A program made the position numbers and the translations under genes. Below are positions 1 through 9,591 of a DNA stretch of 64,000 bases, one piece after another. The stretch comes from Muribaculaceae bacterium. GTDB lineage: Bacteria > Bacteroidota > Bacteroidia > Bacteroidales > Muribaculaceae. Position 1 is the stretch's first letter; each line of letters opens with the position of its first letter. Location of the stretch: assembly GCA_910573745.1 (NCBI GenBank), contig CAJSYI010000013.1, positions 1-64,000 on the forward strand, written 5' to 3'. The notes beneath the pieces are model-generated. The model had not been told where the DNA came from, searched no databases, and was given only the letters and a program-made list of their open reading frames with translations.

Positions 1-106
1 AGAAGGCATGTCCATAGACGCTTCGTCCCTGCCGTCGGGGCTGTACGTGGTTGTCATGACCATTGACGGAACGGTGGTTGACAGCGTGAAATTCAACAAA
101 ATGTAA
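1..106 (+). CDS. C-terminal end of a secreted protein with T9SS-like sorting tail (partial)
   Basis: Only the last 34 codons are present, in frame from base 2 to the TAA at 104-106. The residues include LPSGLYVVV followed by a DG turn and end KFNKM. This is the pattern of a Por-type C-terminal sorting domain: a short beta segment, a G-Y-V strand, then a terminal basic strand. Such tails direct proteins through the type IX secretion system to the cell surface. The body of the protein lies outside the window, so its function cannot be stated. The next gene carries a similar tail. Confidence 0.6.
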   Translation, partial: EGMSIDASSLPSGLYVVVMTIDGTVVDSVKFNKM

Positions 107-123
107 AAAACGAGATATGATAA

Positions 124-153
124 GGAATCGGGAAATGCTGTTTTCCCGATTCC
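124..153 (+). terminator. Hairpin terminator after the first gene
   Basis: A perfect 12-bp stem (GGAATCGGGAAA against TTTCCCGATTCC) with a 6-base loop begins 18 bases after the stop codon. There is no strong T-run after it, so termination strength is uncertain. Confidence 0.6.
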
Positions 154-180
154 GATTGTCCAACACAAAAACTTAGAAAT

Positions 181-1419
181 ATGGAAATGAAGAGTTACAA
201 CAGACTGAGAACGACCCTGGCGGTGATGGCTGCGGCTTTTTTATGCCTCACTGCATACGCGGACGACGGCATATTCCTCGCAAAACCGGAAAAGGCGGGT
301 TCGTTGGCCGAGATTGTCGGTGAGAAGGCAAACGAGATAGATTCCCTGGCGGTAGAAGGGCCGTTGAACGAAGCGGACTTCAACACATTGTGGGAAATGG
401 GCTACAAAGGATGGCTCGAATACCTCGACCTTTCCAAGGCCAGCCCGGAAGGGGACAGGATCCCCGACAATGCCTTCTTCCACGAATATGAGCAGACAGA
501 AAAATCACATATATTCGGAGACAGGCTGATACCGTTGGCATACCTTAACACAGTCATACTTCCTCAAAACCTGAAAGAAATAGGTGAATACGCTTTCGCA
601 TGCACAAGAATCAAAAGCATAATGTTCCCCGAAAGCCTACAGAACATAGGAGCCTGGAGCTTCTACAGGTGCCCGGCACTTGAAGGCAAAATCACTTTTC
701 CCGGGAACATTCCGGAACTGAAAGAATACTCTTTTGCGGAATGCCCGAAAATCGAAGAAGTAGAAATACCAAGTTCTGTGCGATGCATCTGGGGCTTTTG
801 CTTCGACAGATGCCACAGTCTTAAGAAAGTGGACTTTTCCGAAGGTCTTGATCACATCTCTTTCTACGCATTCAGGGAAACGAGGCTTGAAACGCTTATT
901 CTACCCAAGACATTCGGCACCATGCACGACGGGGCGTTCGCCGACGTTACAACACTGAAAAGCATCTACAGCCTCAACCCCAACGCTCCGTGGGCTGTAA
1001 CAGAAGCCTTAAACGGAGTAAAAGGTGCCGGCAATATGCGGGAAACAGACTATTCATTCACAGGCACACCGACCGACATTCCGGTTTACATTCCTGTCGG
1101 ATCCCTGTCATCATATAAGTCCGGAAACGGTTGGGACAGGTTCACCAACCTCATAGAATGCGAAGACCTGCCGGAACTCCCCCATTCCGGAATCGAGGAA
1201 ATGTCAGCTTATGAAGAAAACATAGCCGATGCCTCAATAAGCGTCAGGAACGGCAGACTGATTATAGAAAGCGGGGCTGACCTCGGTTTCACTGTCCACA
1301 CGCCCGACGGAACAAGAATCGCGAGCGGAAAGACAAAGGCCGGGACAGCAAGCATAGTGTTGCCGGAAGGCGTCTATCTCGTACGCGCCGGCAAGACTGC
1401 ATCCAAAGTTTTAATCTGA
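181..1419 (+). CDS. BspA-like leucine-rich repeat secreted protein
   Basis: The 412-residue protein starts with a signal peptide (basic start, hydrophobic core about residues 14-26, likely cleavage after AYA). Residues about 110-260 hold irregular LRR_5/BspA-type repeats of the form LP..L..IG.YAF. The last 60 residues (ISVRNGRLIIES to the terminal KVLI) form a Por-type sorting tail, indicating T9SS export and surface attachment. Proteins of this family commonly bind host or bacterial surface ligands; the ligand here is unknown. The gene stands alone between two hairpins and converges on a metallopeptidase gene. No TAnnTTTG box was seen upstream. Confidence 0.8.
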   Translation: MEMKSYNRLRTTLAVMAAAFLCLTAYADDGIFLAKPEKAGSLAEIVGEKANEIDSLAVEGPLNEADFNTLWEMGYKGWLEYLDLSKASPEGDRIPDNAFFHEYEQTEKSHIFGDRLIPLAYLNTVILPQNLKEIGEYAFACTRIKSIMFPESLQNIGAWSFYRCPALEGKITFPGNIPELKEYSFAECPKIEEVEIPSSVRCIWGFCFDRCHSLKKVDFSEGLDHISFYAFRETRLETLILPKTFGTMHDGAFADVTTLKSIYSLNPNAPWAVTEALNGVKGAGNMRETDYSFTGTPTDIPVYIPVGSLSSYKSGNGWDRFTNLIECEDLPELPHSGIEEMSAYEENIADASISVRNGRLIIESGADLGFTVHTPDGTRIASGKTKAGTASIVLPEGVYLVRAGKTASKVLI

Positions 1420-1438
1420 AGCAAATCTACAAGCAAAT

Positions 1439-1472
1439 CAAGAACCCGTAATCAGACGATTCCGGGTTCTTG
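1439..1472. terminator. Bidirectional terminator between convergent genes
   Basis: CAAGAACCCG pairs with CGGGTTCTTG, with extra AATC/GATT pairing inside. It sits exactly between the stop codons of two convergent genes and can serve both. Confidence 0.75.
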
Positions 1473-1476
1473 TAAT

Positions 1477-2343
1477 TCATAAGGCGGTATAATCGAGGGC
1501 AAACGTGTCGCCGTCAGAGACACGTCCGGTGGAAAGCCCTTTACGAAGCCACCGTCCGCGCTGGGCCGACGTTCCGTGGTTGAACGATTCAGGCACAGCA
1601 TAGCCTCTTGCCTTCTTTTGCAGATAATCATCGCCTATCTTGGAGGCAGCATCAAGAGCTTCCTCTATGTCGCCAGGCTCAAGGGACCGGAAACGCTTGT
1701 TGTCGTTGTGTGCCCACACACCTGCATAGAAGTCTGCCTGAAGCTCCAGACGGACACTTTCTTTGTTGGCACCAGCCTTGTCGAGCCTCGCCATACGTGA
1801 ATGGGCATTGTCGAGCGTGCCGAGCAGATGCTGCACATGGTGCCCTACTTCATGAGCTATCACGTAGGCATATGCGAAATCACCGTCAGCACCCAAATCC
1901 CGCCTCATATTACGGAAAAAGGACAAATCTATATAGACCGACTGATCGGCTGAACAGTAAAACGGGCCTACAGACGCATCGGCACCACCGCACGCACTCT
2001 GCACGGCACCGTCGTAAAGGACAAGCTTCGGCGGTTTGTATTCGAGGCCGTTCTCCCTGAATATCTCAGTCCACACGTCTTCCGTCCCGGCCAGAATCTG
2101 CCTTGAGAACAAGGCCAGCTCCTCATCTTCAGGAGTAGACACATATTCCTTCTGCGGCGCGCCACCCGTCATCAGCTGCCCGCCCTGCGAGCTTATGACA
2201 TCCAACGGATTGCCACCTGACACCCAGGCTATCAACGCCGCGATTATCAACGCGCCTATGCCTCCACCGGCTATTTTCATGCCGGTGCGCTTTCCGCGCC
2301 TGTCCTCAAAGTTGCTGCTCTGTCTTCTTCCGTCAAGTCTCAT
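1477..2343 (-). CDS. YpfJ-family neutral zinc metallopeptidase
   Basis: From the chosen start the protein has 288 residues. The N-terminus MRLDGRRQSSNFEDRRG is the usual start of this family; the frame stays open 33 codons upstream, but those codons look unconserved. A membrane helix follows (about residues 25-42, GGGIGALIIAALIAWV), then an extracytoplasmic domain with the zinc motif HEVGHHVQ, whose two His and one Glu are the expected metal and catalytic residues. A later acidic segment (ELQADFYAGVWAH) supplies the third ligand region typical of the family. Substrates are unknown. The gene is divergent from pyrB, about 100 bases apart, and convergent with the LRR gene. Confidence 0.85.
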   Translation of the reverse strand: MRLDGRRQSSNFEDRRGKRTGMKIAGGGIGALIIAALIAWVSGGNPLDVISSQGGQLMTGGAPQKEYVSTPEDEELALFSRQILAGTEDVWTEIFRENGLEYKPPKLVLYDGAVQSACGGADASVGPFYCSADQSVYIDLSFFRNMRRDLGADGDFAYAYVIAHEVGHHVQHLLGTLDNAHSRMARLDKAGANKESVRLELQADFYAGVWAHNDNKRFRSLEPGDIEEALDAASKIGDDYLQKKARGYAVPESFNHGTSAQRGRWLRKGLSTGRVSDGDTFALDYTAL

Positions 2344-2396
2344 AACTGTATAATAAACGGCAGGATGTTTTTGTTCTGAAGACCGTCCGGAAAGAC

Positions 2397-2427
2397 TTGC
2401 GCGATACAAGATTTTTTCGTAACTTTG
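2397..2427 (+). promoter_or_regulatory. pyrB promoter (-33 TTG, -7 TAACTTTG)
   Basis: TTG at 2397-2399 and TAACTTTG at 2420-2427 are 20 bases apart, as in the Bacteroidetes housekeeping promoter. The expected start of transcription is near 2433. A TTG codon at 2425 therefore lies inside the -7 box and cannot be the translation start. Confidence 0.75.
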
Positions 2428-2445
2428 TCGGTCAAAGAACAACCG

Positions 2446-3396
2446 ATGAATATGCCTACAAACGCAGATAACACGAATGCCCCACGCAGCATCGTCTCAA
2501 TCGCCGACCTCTCCAAAGAAGAGATTCTTTCACTAATACGCCTGGCCGCATATTTCGAAGAGCGCCCCAACAGCAAACTCCTCGACGGCAAGGTGGTGGC
2601 AACGCTTTTCTTCGAGCCTTCCACACGAACGCGGCTAAGCTTCGAGACCGCAGTCAACCGCCTCGGCGGACGAATCATAGGATTCTCCGACCCGGCTGCC
2701 ACCTCCACTTCCAAAGGAGAGACACTGAAAGACACCATAAAGATGGTGGCCAACTATGCCGACCTCATAGTGATGCGCCATTATCTCGAAGGAGCCGCCC
2801 GATATGCCTCGGAAATCACGGAAGTGCCGATAATCAATGCCGGAGACGGCGCGCACCAGCATCCTTCGCAGACAATGCTCGACCTCTACTCCATCTACAA
2901 GACACAGGACCGTCTTGACGACATAACCGTAACCATGGTGGGCGACCTCAAATACGGACGCACCGTGCACTCGCTCCTGATGGCCTTGAGCCATTTCCGC
3001 GCAAAGTTCAATTTCGTGGCCTGCGACGAGCTGAGAATGCCTGAAGAGTTCCGACTGTTCTGCGACCGCAACGGAATAGAATACCACGAATCGAAGGACT
3101 TCTCTCCGGAAGTCATTGCCGACACTGACATACTTTACATGACACGCGTGCAGCGCGAACGATTCACCGATCTTATGGAATATGAACGCGTGAAGGACCT
3201 CTACAACCTTGAGGCATCGATGCTCGACGCAGCCAAAGACTCCATGCGCGTGCTGCACCCGCTGCCGAGGGTAAACGAAATCGCCCAGGATGTGGACGAC
3301 AGTCCGAAAGCCTATTATTTCCAACAGGCAAAGAACGGACTCTACGCCCGCCAAGCCATGATATGCACCGCATTGGGAATGGACATAAGGATTTAG
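2446..3396 (+). CDS. pyrB: Aspartate carbamoyltransferase, catalytic subunit
   Basis: The enzyme condenses carbamoyl phosphate with L-aspartate in pyrimidine synthesis. The protein has about 316 residues. It shows the carbamoyl-phosphate motif [12 protein letters not shown], the HPSQTMLDL motif, and the aspartate-binding HPLPRVNEI near the C-terminus. Start: ATG 2446 is chosen (ATG 2452 also possible), because the longer reading from TTG 2425 begins inside the promoter. The leader would then be only about 13-19 bases. pyrI follows after 53 bases, which matches the dodecamer-forming PyrB-PyrI class regulated by nucleotides. The gap contains a solo end of repeat family A. Confidence 0.96.
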   Translation: MNMPTNADNTNAPRSIVSIADLSKEEILSLIRLAAYFEERPNSKLLDGKVVATLFFEPSTRTRLSFETAVNRLGGRIIGFSDPAATSTSKGETLKDTIKMVANYADLIVMRHYLEGAARYASEITEVPIINAGDGAHQHPSQTMLDLYSIYKTQDRLDDITVTMVGDLKYGRTVHSLLMALSHFRAKFNFVACDELRMPEEFRLFCDRNGIEYHESKDFSPEVIADTDILYMTRVQRERFTDLMEYERVKDLYNLEASMLDAAKDSMRVLHPLPRVNEIAQDVDDSPKAYYFQQAKNGLYARQAMICTALGMDIRI

Positions 3397-3420
3397 TCCG
3401 GGCAGGAATTCTTCTCCAAT

Positions 3421-3437
3421 ATTTTTGAACAGCCTCT
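3421..3437 (+). repeat. Solo terminal repeat of family A
   Basis: ATTTTTGAACAGCCTCT matches the right end of family A (ATTTTTAAACAGCCTCT) with one mismatch. No left end or body is present, so this is a relic of an insertion or excision within the pyrB-pyrI gap. Confidence 0.7.
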
Positions 3438-3449
3438 TAAACATAAAAC

Positions 3450-3911
3450 ATGGAATCTAAAAACAAAGAACTTGCAGTGGCCGCCCTGCGCAATGGCACT
3501 GTCATAGACCACATACCGTCCTCCGCACTCTTCAAGGCCGTAGACCTTCTGGGAATAGAAAAACTCGGAGTAAGCGTTACGATCGGCAACAACCTTGAAA
3601 GCAAACGCCTCGGCCACAAAGGCATAATAAAAGTTGCCGACACCGAGTTCCCGCCGGAAGTGCTCAGCCGCATAGCCATCATAGCCCCCTCGGCTGTAAT
3701 CAACACAATACGCGATTATGAAGTGGTCAAGAAAGAACCCGTCTCGTTGCCAGACGAAATAACGGGGCTGGTGGTCTGCGACAACCCGAAATGCGTCAGC
3801 CGCAACCAGCCAATTCCGTCGCGTTTCGAAGTCATTGACCGCGAAAACGTGGCTTTGCGCTGCCATTACTGCGAACATGAACTCCGGGGCGACGCCATAA
3901 TCCTGAAATAA
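3450..3911 (+). CDS. pyrI: Aspartate carbamoyltransferase, regulatory subunit
   Basis: This 153-residue protein binds effector nucleotides and zinc and joins the catalytic trimers into the allosteric holoenzyme. The N-terminal allosteric domain is typical (AALRNGTVIDHIPSS). The C-terminal zinc domain has all four cysteines: C110, C115, C138 and C141, in the CxxxxC and CxxC pattern. Its length matches the family. It follows pyrB in the same direction and is probably co-transcribed. The TAA stop ends on base 3911, which is also the first base of a family A repeat. Confidence 0.96.
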   Translation: MESKNKELAVAALRNGTVIDHIPSSALFKAVDLLGIEKLGVSVTIGNNLESKRLGHKGIIKVADTEFPPEVLSRIAIIAPSAVINTIRDYEVVKKEPVSLPDEITGLVVCDNPKCVSRNQPIPSRFEVIDRENVALRCHYCEHELRGDAIILK

Positions 3912-4221
3912 GAGGCTGTTTAAAAATCATTGTTAAACGCAGAGTGGTGGATTTTTTGTTAAGGCGCACTTTATGAGGAGGGAGCATATCGGGATATGTG
4001 ACCGACGATTAAATGCGGATTAACGGAAAAGACACCATTCAGACTGAAACATTAAATTCTTTCAAAGAGGCTTTCCAGTAATGCCTGCCGTCATTCCGGA
4101 ACCTTTGCGCGTCTTTATCCCTTCGGCTCAGTCCCATAGCCCGCTATGCTCCTTCGCTGCAGGGATAAATACATCACAAATCTTCCGGCTCTGCGTTAAC
4201 AAGCATTTTTAAACAGCCTCT
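3911..4221. repeat. Family A interspersed repeat, copy 1 (MITE-like)
   Basis: A 311-bp element bounded by near-perfect 26-bp inverted repeats starting AGAGGCTGTTTAAAAAT. It shares almost its whole length with copies at 44512-44771 and 56728-57037. Internal features include CATAGCCCGCTATG and a TATCCCTTCGGC/GCTGCAGGGATA hairpin. No protein is encoded and no clear target duplication is seen. It fills the 426-base gap after pyrI. Confidence 0.9.
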
Positions 4222-4283
4222 AAACCTGGGCGACGAATACAATTCTCCGTTCCTGAATAAACAGCTTCCGGGCATAGCCACAA

Positions 4284-4315
4284 TTTTGACGATAAGCGAT
4301 TCTTTCGTATCTTTG
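4284..4315 (+). promoter_or_regulatory. Promoter of the flavin reductase-like gene
   Basis: TTTTG at 4284-4288 and TATCTTTG at 4308-4315 are spaced by 19 bases. The ATG at 4338 would lie about 17 bases from the expected transcription start. Confidence 0.75.
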
Positions 4316-4337
4316 CAAGTGAAAAAACAATACTGAA

Positions 4338-4904
4338 ATGAAAGAAAGCTGGAAACCCGGAACCATGATCAATCCTCTGCCTGCAGTGCTCGTTACCTGC
4401 GGCGACACGCCAGAGAAATGGAACATGATAACCGTGGCCTGGACAGGCACGATATGCACCGACCCGGCAATGTGCTACATATCGGTGAGGCCGGAACGCG
4501 CATCATATCCGGTCATAGAGCGCACAATGGAATTCACCATCAACCTCACCACCGAGGAAATGGCTCGCGCCACCGACTGGGCCGGCGTGCGTTCCGGACG
4601 CGACTACGACAAATGGAAAGAGACCGGGCTAACTCCCATCCCCGGCGAAAAGGTGAAATCACCGACAATCGAAGAATCTCCGCTATCCATCGAATGCCGC
4701 GTCAAACGCATTGAACGTCTCGGAAGCCACTCCATGTTCATCGCCGAAGTCCTCGGCGTGAGGGCAGATTCCCGCTTCATTGACAAGGAAACAGGAAAGT
4801 TCGACCTCGAAAAGGCCGGACTGATAGCATACAGCCACGGCGCATACCACAAGCTCGGGCCGGCCATCGGCAAGTTCGGTTTTTCGGTGCAAAAACGGAA
4901 ATAG
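4338..4904 (+). CDS. Flavin reductase-like domain protein
   Basis: The 188-residue protein matches the FMN-binding split-barrel flavin reductase-like family: the N-terminal PGTMINPLPAVLVTCG, then NMITVAWTGTICTDPAMCYISVRPERASY, and the closing SHGAYHKLGPAIGKFGFSV. Relatives bind FMN and reduce flavin or act in small-molecule metabolism; the substrate cannot be told from sequence. It has no signal peptide, so it is cytoplasmic. It stands alone with its own promoter and a downstream hairpin. Confidence 0.85.
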   Translation: MKESWKPGTMINPLPAVLVTCGDTPEKWNMITVAWTGTICTDPAMCYISVRPERASYPVIERTMEFTINLTTEEMARATDWAGVRSGRDYDKWKETGLTPIPGEKVKSPTIEESPLSIECRVKRIERLGSHSMFIAEVLGVRADSRFIDKETGKFDLEKAGLIAYSHGAYHKLGPAIGKFGFSVQKRK

Positions 4905-4911
4905 CCCGCGT

Positions 4912-4944
4912 CCCATACGCCTGATACTGAAAATTCGGTATGGG
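4912..4944 (+). terminator. Terminator after the flavin reductase-like gene
   Basis: CCCATAC pairs with GTATGGG around a long loop. Flanking GCG/CGC adds imperfect pairing, and TTTTTT follows shortly after. Confidence 0.6.
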
Positions 4945-4973
4945 CGCACCGCTTTTTTACCCGACCGCAGGGA

Positions 4974-5004
4974 TTGCACGGACTTAAGAAAGGCAGTAAC
5001 TTTG
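4974..5004 (+). promoter_or_regulatory. Promoter of the hemerythrin/LuxR operon
   Basis: TTG at 4974-4976 and TAACTTTG at 4997-5004 are 20 bases apart. Transcription should start near 5010, giving a leader of about 140 bases before the ATG at 5151. Confidence 0.7.
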
Positions 5005-5061
5005 CAATGTGAAACCAATACATCACATAGTCATTTAGTTATTTAGAGTTAGATTTAAGTT

Positions 5062-5107
5062 AGGCGTTTTCTCCGTTACGGCGGCAACCGTAGCGGAGAT
5101 TGCGCCT
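5062..5107 (+). promoter_or_regulatory. Stem-loop in the leader of the hemerythrin operon
   Basis: TCTCCGTTACGG (5070-5081) pairs with CCGTAGCGGAGA (5088-5099) with one G-T pair. A 3-base internal loop extends it to AGGCG/CGCCT. The hairpin ends 43 bases before the start codon and has no T-run, so it looks like a leader structure rather than a terminator. Function unknown. Confidence 0.6.
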
Positions 5108-5150
5108 GACCACAAGTCTGCCAACCACACAACGCATAAACATCCGATTT

Positions 5151-5858
5151 ATGGAATCTGAATACCATTACTCCCCTGCGGAAAAGATGGCCACGCTCAT
5201 AGCCGACAACTACAGGCTGATACAAGTGATGACTCGCTTCGGAATACGGGTAGGCTTCGGCGACAAAACCGTAGCCGAAGTGTGCCGCGACCAGAACGTC
5301 GACTGCGGCACGTTCCTTTCTGTGGTCAATTTCGTGACAGACGGCTACACTCATGCCGACGTGGCCGGGCAAATATCCGTCGCAGCCCTTATGCATTATC
5401 TGAAACAGAGCCATATATATTTCCTCGACTATATGCTCCCTGCCATACGCAGAAAGCTGCTCGACGGCATCAGGATGCGCACGGACGACGTTTCGTTCCT
5501 CATTCTGAAGTTTTTCGACGAATACATGTCCCAGGTGCGGGGACATATGGAATACGAGGAAAAGACCGTGTTCCTGTACGTGGATTCGCTTCTCGGAGGA
5601 AGCCCGAAAGAAGGATTCAGCATATCAACGTACAGCGACCACCACGAAGAAGTGGCTTCGTCCCTCCACGAACTCAAAAGCATAATCATCAAATACGGGC
5701 CTGCCGATGCTGACGCCAACCTCCTCAACGACGCGCTCTACGACATATACCGTTGCGAAGAAGAACTTACAAGCCACTGCCTCGTGGAAGACGAGCTCCT
5801 CGTGCCTTCAATCGTAAGGCTCGAACAAGAGTCCGGCATAAAATCCCGCATGAAATGA
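5151..5858 (+). CDS. Hemerythrin-domain protein with ScdA-like N-terminus
   Basis: Starting at ATG 5151 (MESEYHYSPAEK) the protein has 235 residues. The first 65 resemble the DUF542/ScdA N-terminal domain of iron-sulfur repair (RIC) proteins (VAEVCRDQNVDC). The rest is a hemerythrin-like four-helix bundle with ligand-type residues in QSHIYFLDYML, GHMEYEEKTV, DHHEEV and SHCLVEDELL. Relatives bind a di-iron centre and respond to oxygen, NO or iron-sulfur damage. Its stop overlaps the start of the LuxR gene (ATGA), so the two are translationally coupled. It may sense or repair while its partner regulates (inference). Confidence 0.82.
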   Translation: MESEYHYSPAEKMATLIADNYRLIQVMTRFGIRVGFGDKTVAEVCRDQNVDCGTFLSVVNFVTDGYTHADVAGQISVAALMHYLKQSHIYFLDYMLPAIRRKLLDGIRMRTDDVSFLILKFFDEYMSQVRGHMEYEEKTVFLYVDSLLGGSPKEGFSISTYSDHHEEVASSLHELKSIIIKYGPADADANLLNDALYDIYRCEEELTSHCLVEDELLVPSIVRLEQESGIKSRMK

Positions 5859-6454
5859 ACCGAGACGAAAAGCTGCACATAGTGGTGGCAGAGACATCGC
5901 CGGTGATTTCCGCCGGACTGAGCTTCTGCCTCCGACGCCTGCCGGGAATACAGGCGCAGACACTGGAAGTGCATTCATACCCCGACCTGCTCGACTGCAT
6001 AAAAAGCACTCCGGCCGACATAGCCGTGGTCAATCCCACTTTCGGAGGCACATTCTCGCCACAGCACCTCCGCGAAGCCGCAGGCAACGACCTCAAGGTG
6101 GTCGCAATCGAAATCACCCCTCTCGACCGCCAGGCCCGGTCTCTCTACGACGAAACAATCTCCATAGTGGAAGACGTACCGTCGATGGTCTCCAAAATAC
6201 GCTCGCTCGCCTACTCGCCCGATGAAAACCCATCCGACAAGGAACCGCTGAGTCAACGCGAAAAGGAAATAATAGTACTCGTGGTGAAAGGCATGACCAA
6301 TAAGGAAATCGCCGAACGCCTTTTCCTGTCCGTCCACACGGTAATGACACATCGACGCAACATAGCCCGCAAGCTCGAAATACACAGCGCGACCGGACTT
6401 ACCATCTATGCCATAGTGAACCATCTTGTAGACCTGACCGAAATAAACCTATGA
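5855..6454 (+). CDS. LuxR-type regulator with degenerate receiver domain
   Basis: The 199-residue protein starts at ATG 5855, inside the stop of the hemerythrin gene. Residues about 5-120 look like a response-regulator receiver, but the acidic pair is A12-E13 and the phospho-acceptor position is N60 (IAVVNPTFGG). It is probably not controlled by ordinary aspartate phosphorylation. Residues about 130-185 form a clear LuxR helix-turn-helix (LSQREKEIIVLVVKGMTNKE, then SVHTVMTHRRNI). No histidine kinase is nearby. The coupling suggests that the di-iron protein provides the signal (inference). Confidence 0.85.
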   Translation: MNRDEKLHIVVAETSPVISAGLSFCLRRLPGIQAQTLEVHSYPDLLDCIKSTPADIAVVNPTFGGTFSPQHLREAAGNDLKVVAIEITPLDRQARSLYDETISIVEDVPSMVSKIRSLAYSPDENPSDKEPLSQREKEIIVLVVKGMTNKEIAERLFLSVHTVMTHRRNIARKLEIHSATGLTIYAIVNHLVDLTEINL

Positions 6455-6482
6455 CAGACAACCGGAAAGACCCGACCGACAA

Positions 6483-7568
6483 ATGATACAGTCCCTTCAA
6501 TCCCTCCGAGGAATATTTGCCATAATGGTTTTCCTGAGCCATTTCATCATCGCTCCCGACGGACAACGTGCATTTTACGCCGGAGGCACCATGGGAGTGG
6601 AATTCTTCATCGTCCTAAGCGGATTCGTGATGTGCGCAGGATACGGCAAAGCCGCCACGGGTCCCGGCTTCAGGTTCGGGAGATTCATGCTGCGGCGGCT
6701 CATAAGGCTTTGGCCACTTCATCTCGGATGCCTCATGCTTTGGATGGCCATCCACCGCCAAGAATTGTCTGGCATTATGCCCGACCTCTCTGTCAACGCA
6801 CTTATGCTCCAGCCATGGTTCCCGATTGACAAATTCTATTATTCGGGCAACACGCCGTCATGGTGCCTCGGAGTGTTCATGCTCCTTTACACCACATTCC
6901 CTTGGCTCGTCAGGCATCTTACACGCAATCCGCGCCGCTTCATAACGGCATTCCTATGCATCTGGGCCGCCTACATCGTCTATCTCATAGCCATCCCGTC
7001 AGTCCCATCCGTACCGGAAGAGACGGAAGTGTGGCTGACAAGGATATTTCCGCCTCTCCGACTGCTCGACTTCATTATGGGCATGATACTCTGGAGATGC
7101 TACACATCGATGCAGCAGGGGAAGCTGCACTTGAAGATGAAGAACCTCGGAGGGGCAGCCAAGACATCGGTCGAGGCTGTCCCGCTGGCACTTCTGGCCG
7201 TGGCGTCCGTGGCATTCTACCATCTGCCGATAAAATGGGAAAGCACGGCCATATGGTGGCTGCCATCCGCCGCCGCCGTGACAGTCTACAGCCTATTCGA
7301 CAATGAAGGAGGACTCATAAGCCGCATTCTTGCGAGCCGCCCTCTGATAGCCTTCGGCAACGCCAGTTTCGTGTTCTACCTTTTCCATCAGATCGGGATA
7401 AACCTCTGCAACCGTCTGTACCACGAAATCGGCTTCACCGCCTCCCCTATTTGGCGGCTTGCCCCCACCCTTGCCATCATAACAATCCTGAGCATGCTGA
7501 TTTCCAGATATATCGACACACCTACGGGCAATTATCTGAAACGCCGCCTATCCAATGGAAAAGCATAA
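6483..7568 (+). CDS. Acyltransferase 3 family membrane protein
   Basis: The 361-residue multi-spanning membrane protein has the acyltransferase-3 signature: MIQSLQSLRGIFAIMVFLSH with the catalytic-type His, followed by GVEFFIVLSGFVM and an R-x-x-R-L-x-P-L-type segment (RRLIRLWPLHLG). About ten hydrophobic helices are visible. Such enzymes O-acylate cell-surface sugars, peptidoglycan or lipids; the acceptor here is unknown. It begins 28 bases after the LuxR gene and may be read through from it. The following 180 bases carry only the guaB promoter. Confidence 0.85.
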   Translation: MIQSLQSLRGIFAIMVFLSHFIIAPDGQRAFYAGGTMGVEFFIVLSGFVMCAGYGKAATGPGFRFGRFMLRRLIRLWPLHLGCLMLWMAIHRQELSGIMPDLSVNALMLQPWFPIDKFYYSGNTPSWCLGVFMLLYTTFPWLVRHLTRNPRRFITAFLCIWAAYIVYLIAIPSVPSVPEETEVWLTRIFPPLRLLDFIMGMILWRCYTSMQQGKLHLKMKNLGGAAKTSVEAVPLALLAVASVAFYHLPIKWESTAIWWLPSAAAVTVYSLFDNEGGLISRILASRPLIAFGNASFVFYLFHQIGINLCNRLYHEIGFTASPIWRLAPTLAIITILSMLISRYIDTPTGNYLKRRLSNGKA

Positions 7569-7693
7569 GGCAATCTGTGGCGATTGAAATCGGCCCGACT
7601 GAATCACGCGGCAAGCAAAGCTTCTCATCCCGCGTCGCAAAAGTGCCGTTTTTTGGCCCTACCGGATTTTTCGGCAATTCTGAGCGGAAAAAC

Positions 7694-7724
7694 TTGGCGG
7701 ATACGGATGAAATTTGTAATTTTG
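7694..7724 (+). promoter_or_regulatory. guaB promoter
   Basis: TTG at 7694-7696 and TAATTTTG at 7717-7724 are 20 bases apart. The leader to ATG 7750 would be about 20 bases. Confidence 0.7.
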
Positions 7725-7734
7725 CATGCAATAA

Positions 7735-9221
<1,487 letters not shown>

Positions 9222-9222
<1 letters not shown>

Positions 9223-9498
9223 GAGTGCGTTTGGAATTTTTCTTCAGGATTTTTTATGGATGATTTCGGAACGGATTCGCGCATGCAGGCGAGGGAGTGC
9301 AGCGGGCTGCATGACCGGGTCAAAGGCGTGAAGACGGCCGAAAGACCCATAAAGGCACACCCAGGAACATTTCACGGCATTTTCACGTCCTTTCCGGTCT
9401 TTCACTCGTTGCATAGCCCGCTATGCGCCTCGTTCCAAGGCCCGGAAAGCCCTGTAAAACTGCCTGTAAAAATCAGAATAAAAATTCAAACACACTCT
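9222..9498. repeat. Family B interspersed repeat, copy 1
   Basis: A 277-bp element with imperfect terminal inverted repeats (AGAGTGCGTTTGGAATTTTT on the left, AAAATTCAAACACACTCT on the right). It matches 26296-26573 in reverse orientation and 57910-58063 in part. It contains GCATAGCCCGCTATGC, nearly the same palindrome as family A. A short extra terminus (AAGAGTGCGTCAGGC) follows directly. It encodes no recognisable protein. Confidence 0.9.
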
Positions 9499-9541
9499 AA
9501 GAGTGCGTCAGGCTTCAGACAACCATATCAGACAAAACTCG

Positions 9542-9569
9542 TTGGAATGCGGCATTCACCGCATTCCAA
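9542..9569 (+). terminator. Terminator of guaB, beyond the family B repeat
   Basis: Perfect 11-bp stem TTGGAATGCGG/CCGCATTCCAA, 6-base loop, then TGTTTTA. It ends only 22 bases before the start codon of the next gene, leaving little room for a separate promoter. Confidence 0.75.
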
Positions 9570-9591
9570 TGTTTTATGAAAACCACCCACA

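Noticed and set aside
2425-2445. TTG start of pyrB
   Set aside because: The TTG lies inside the -7 promoter box, so it cannot be in the transcript.
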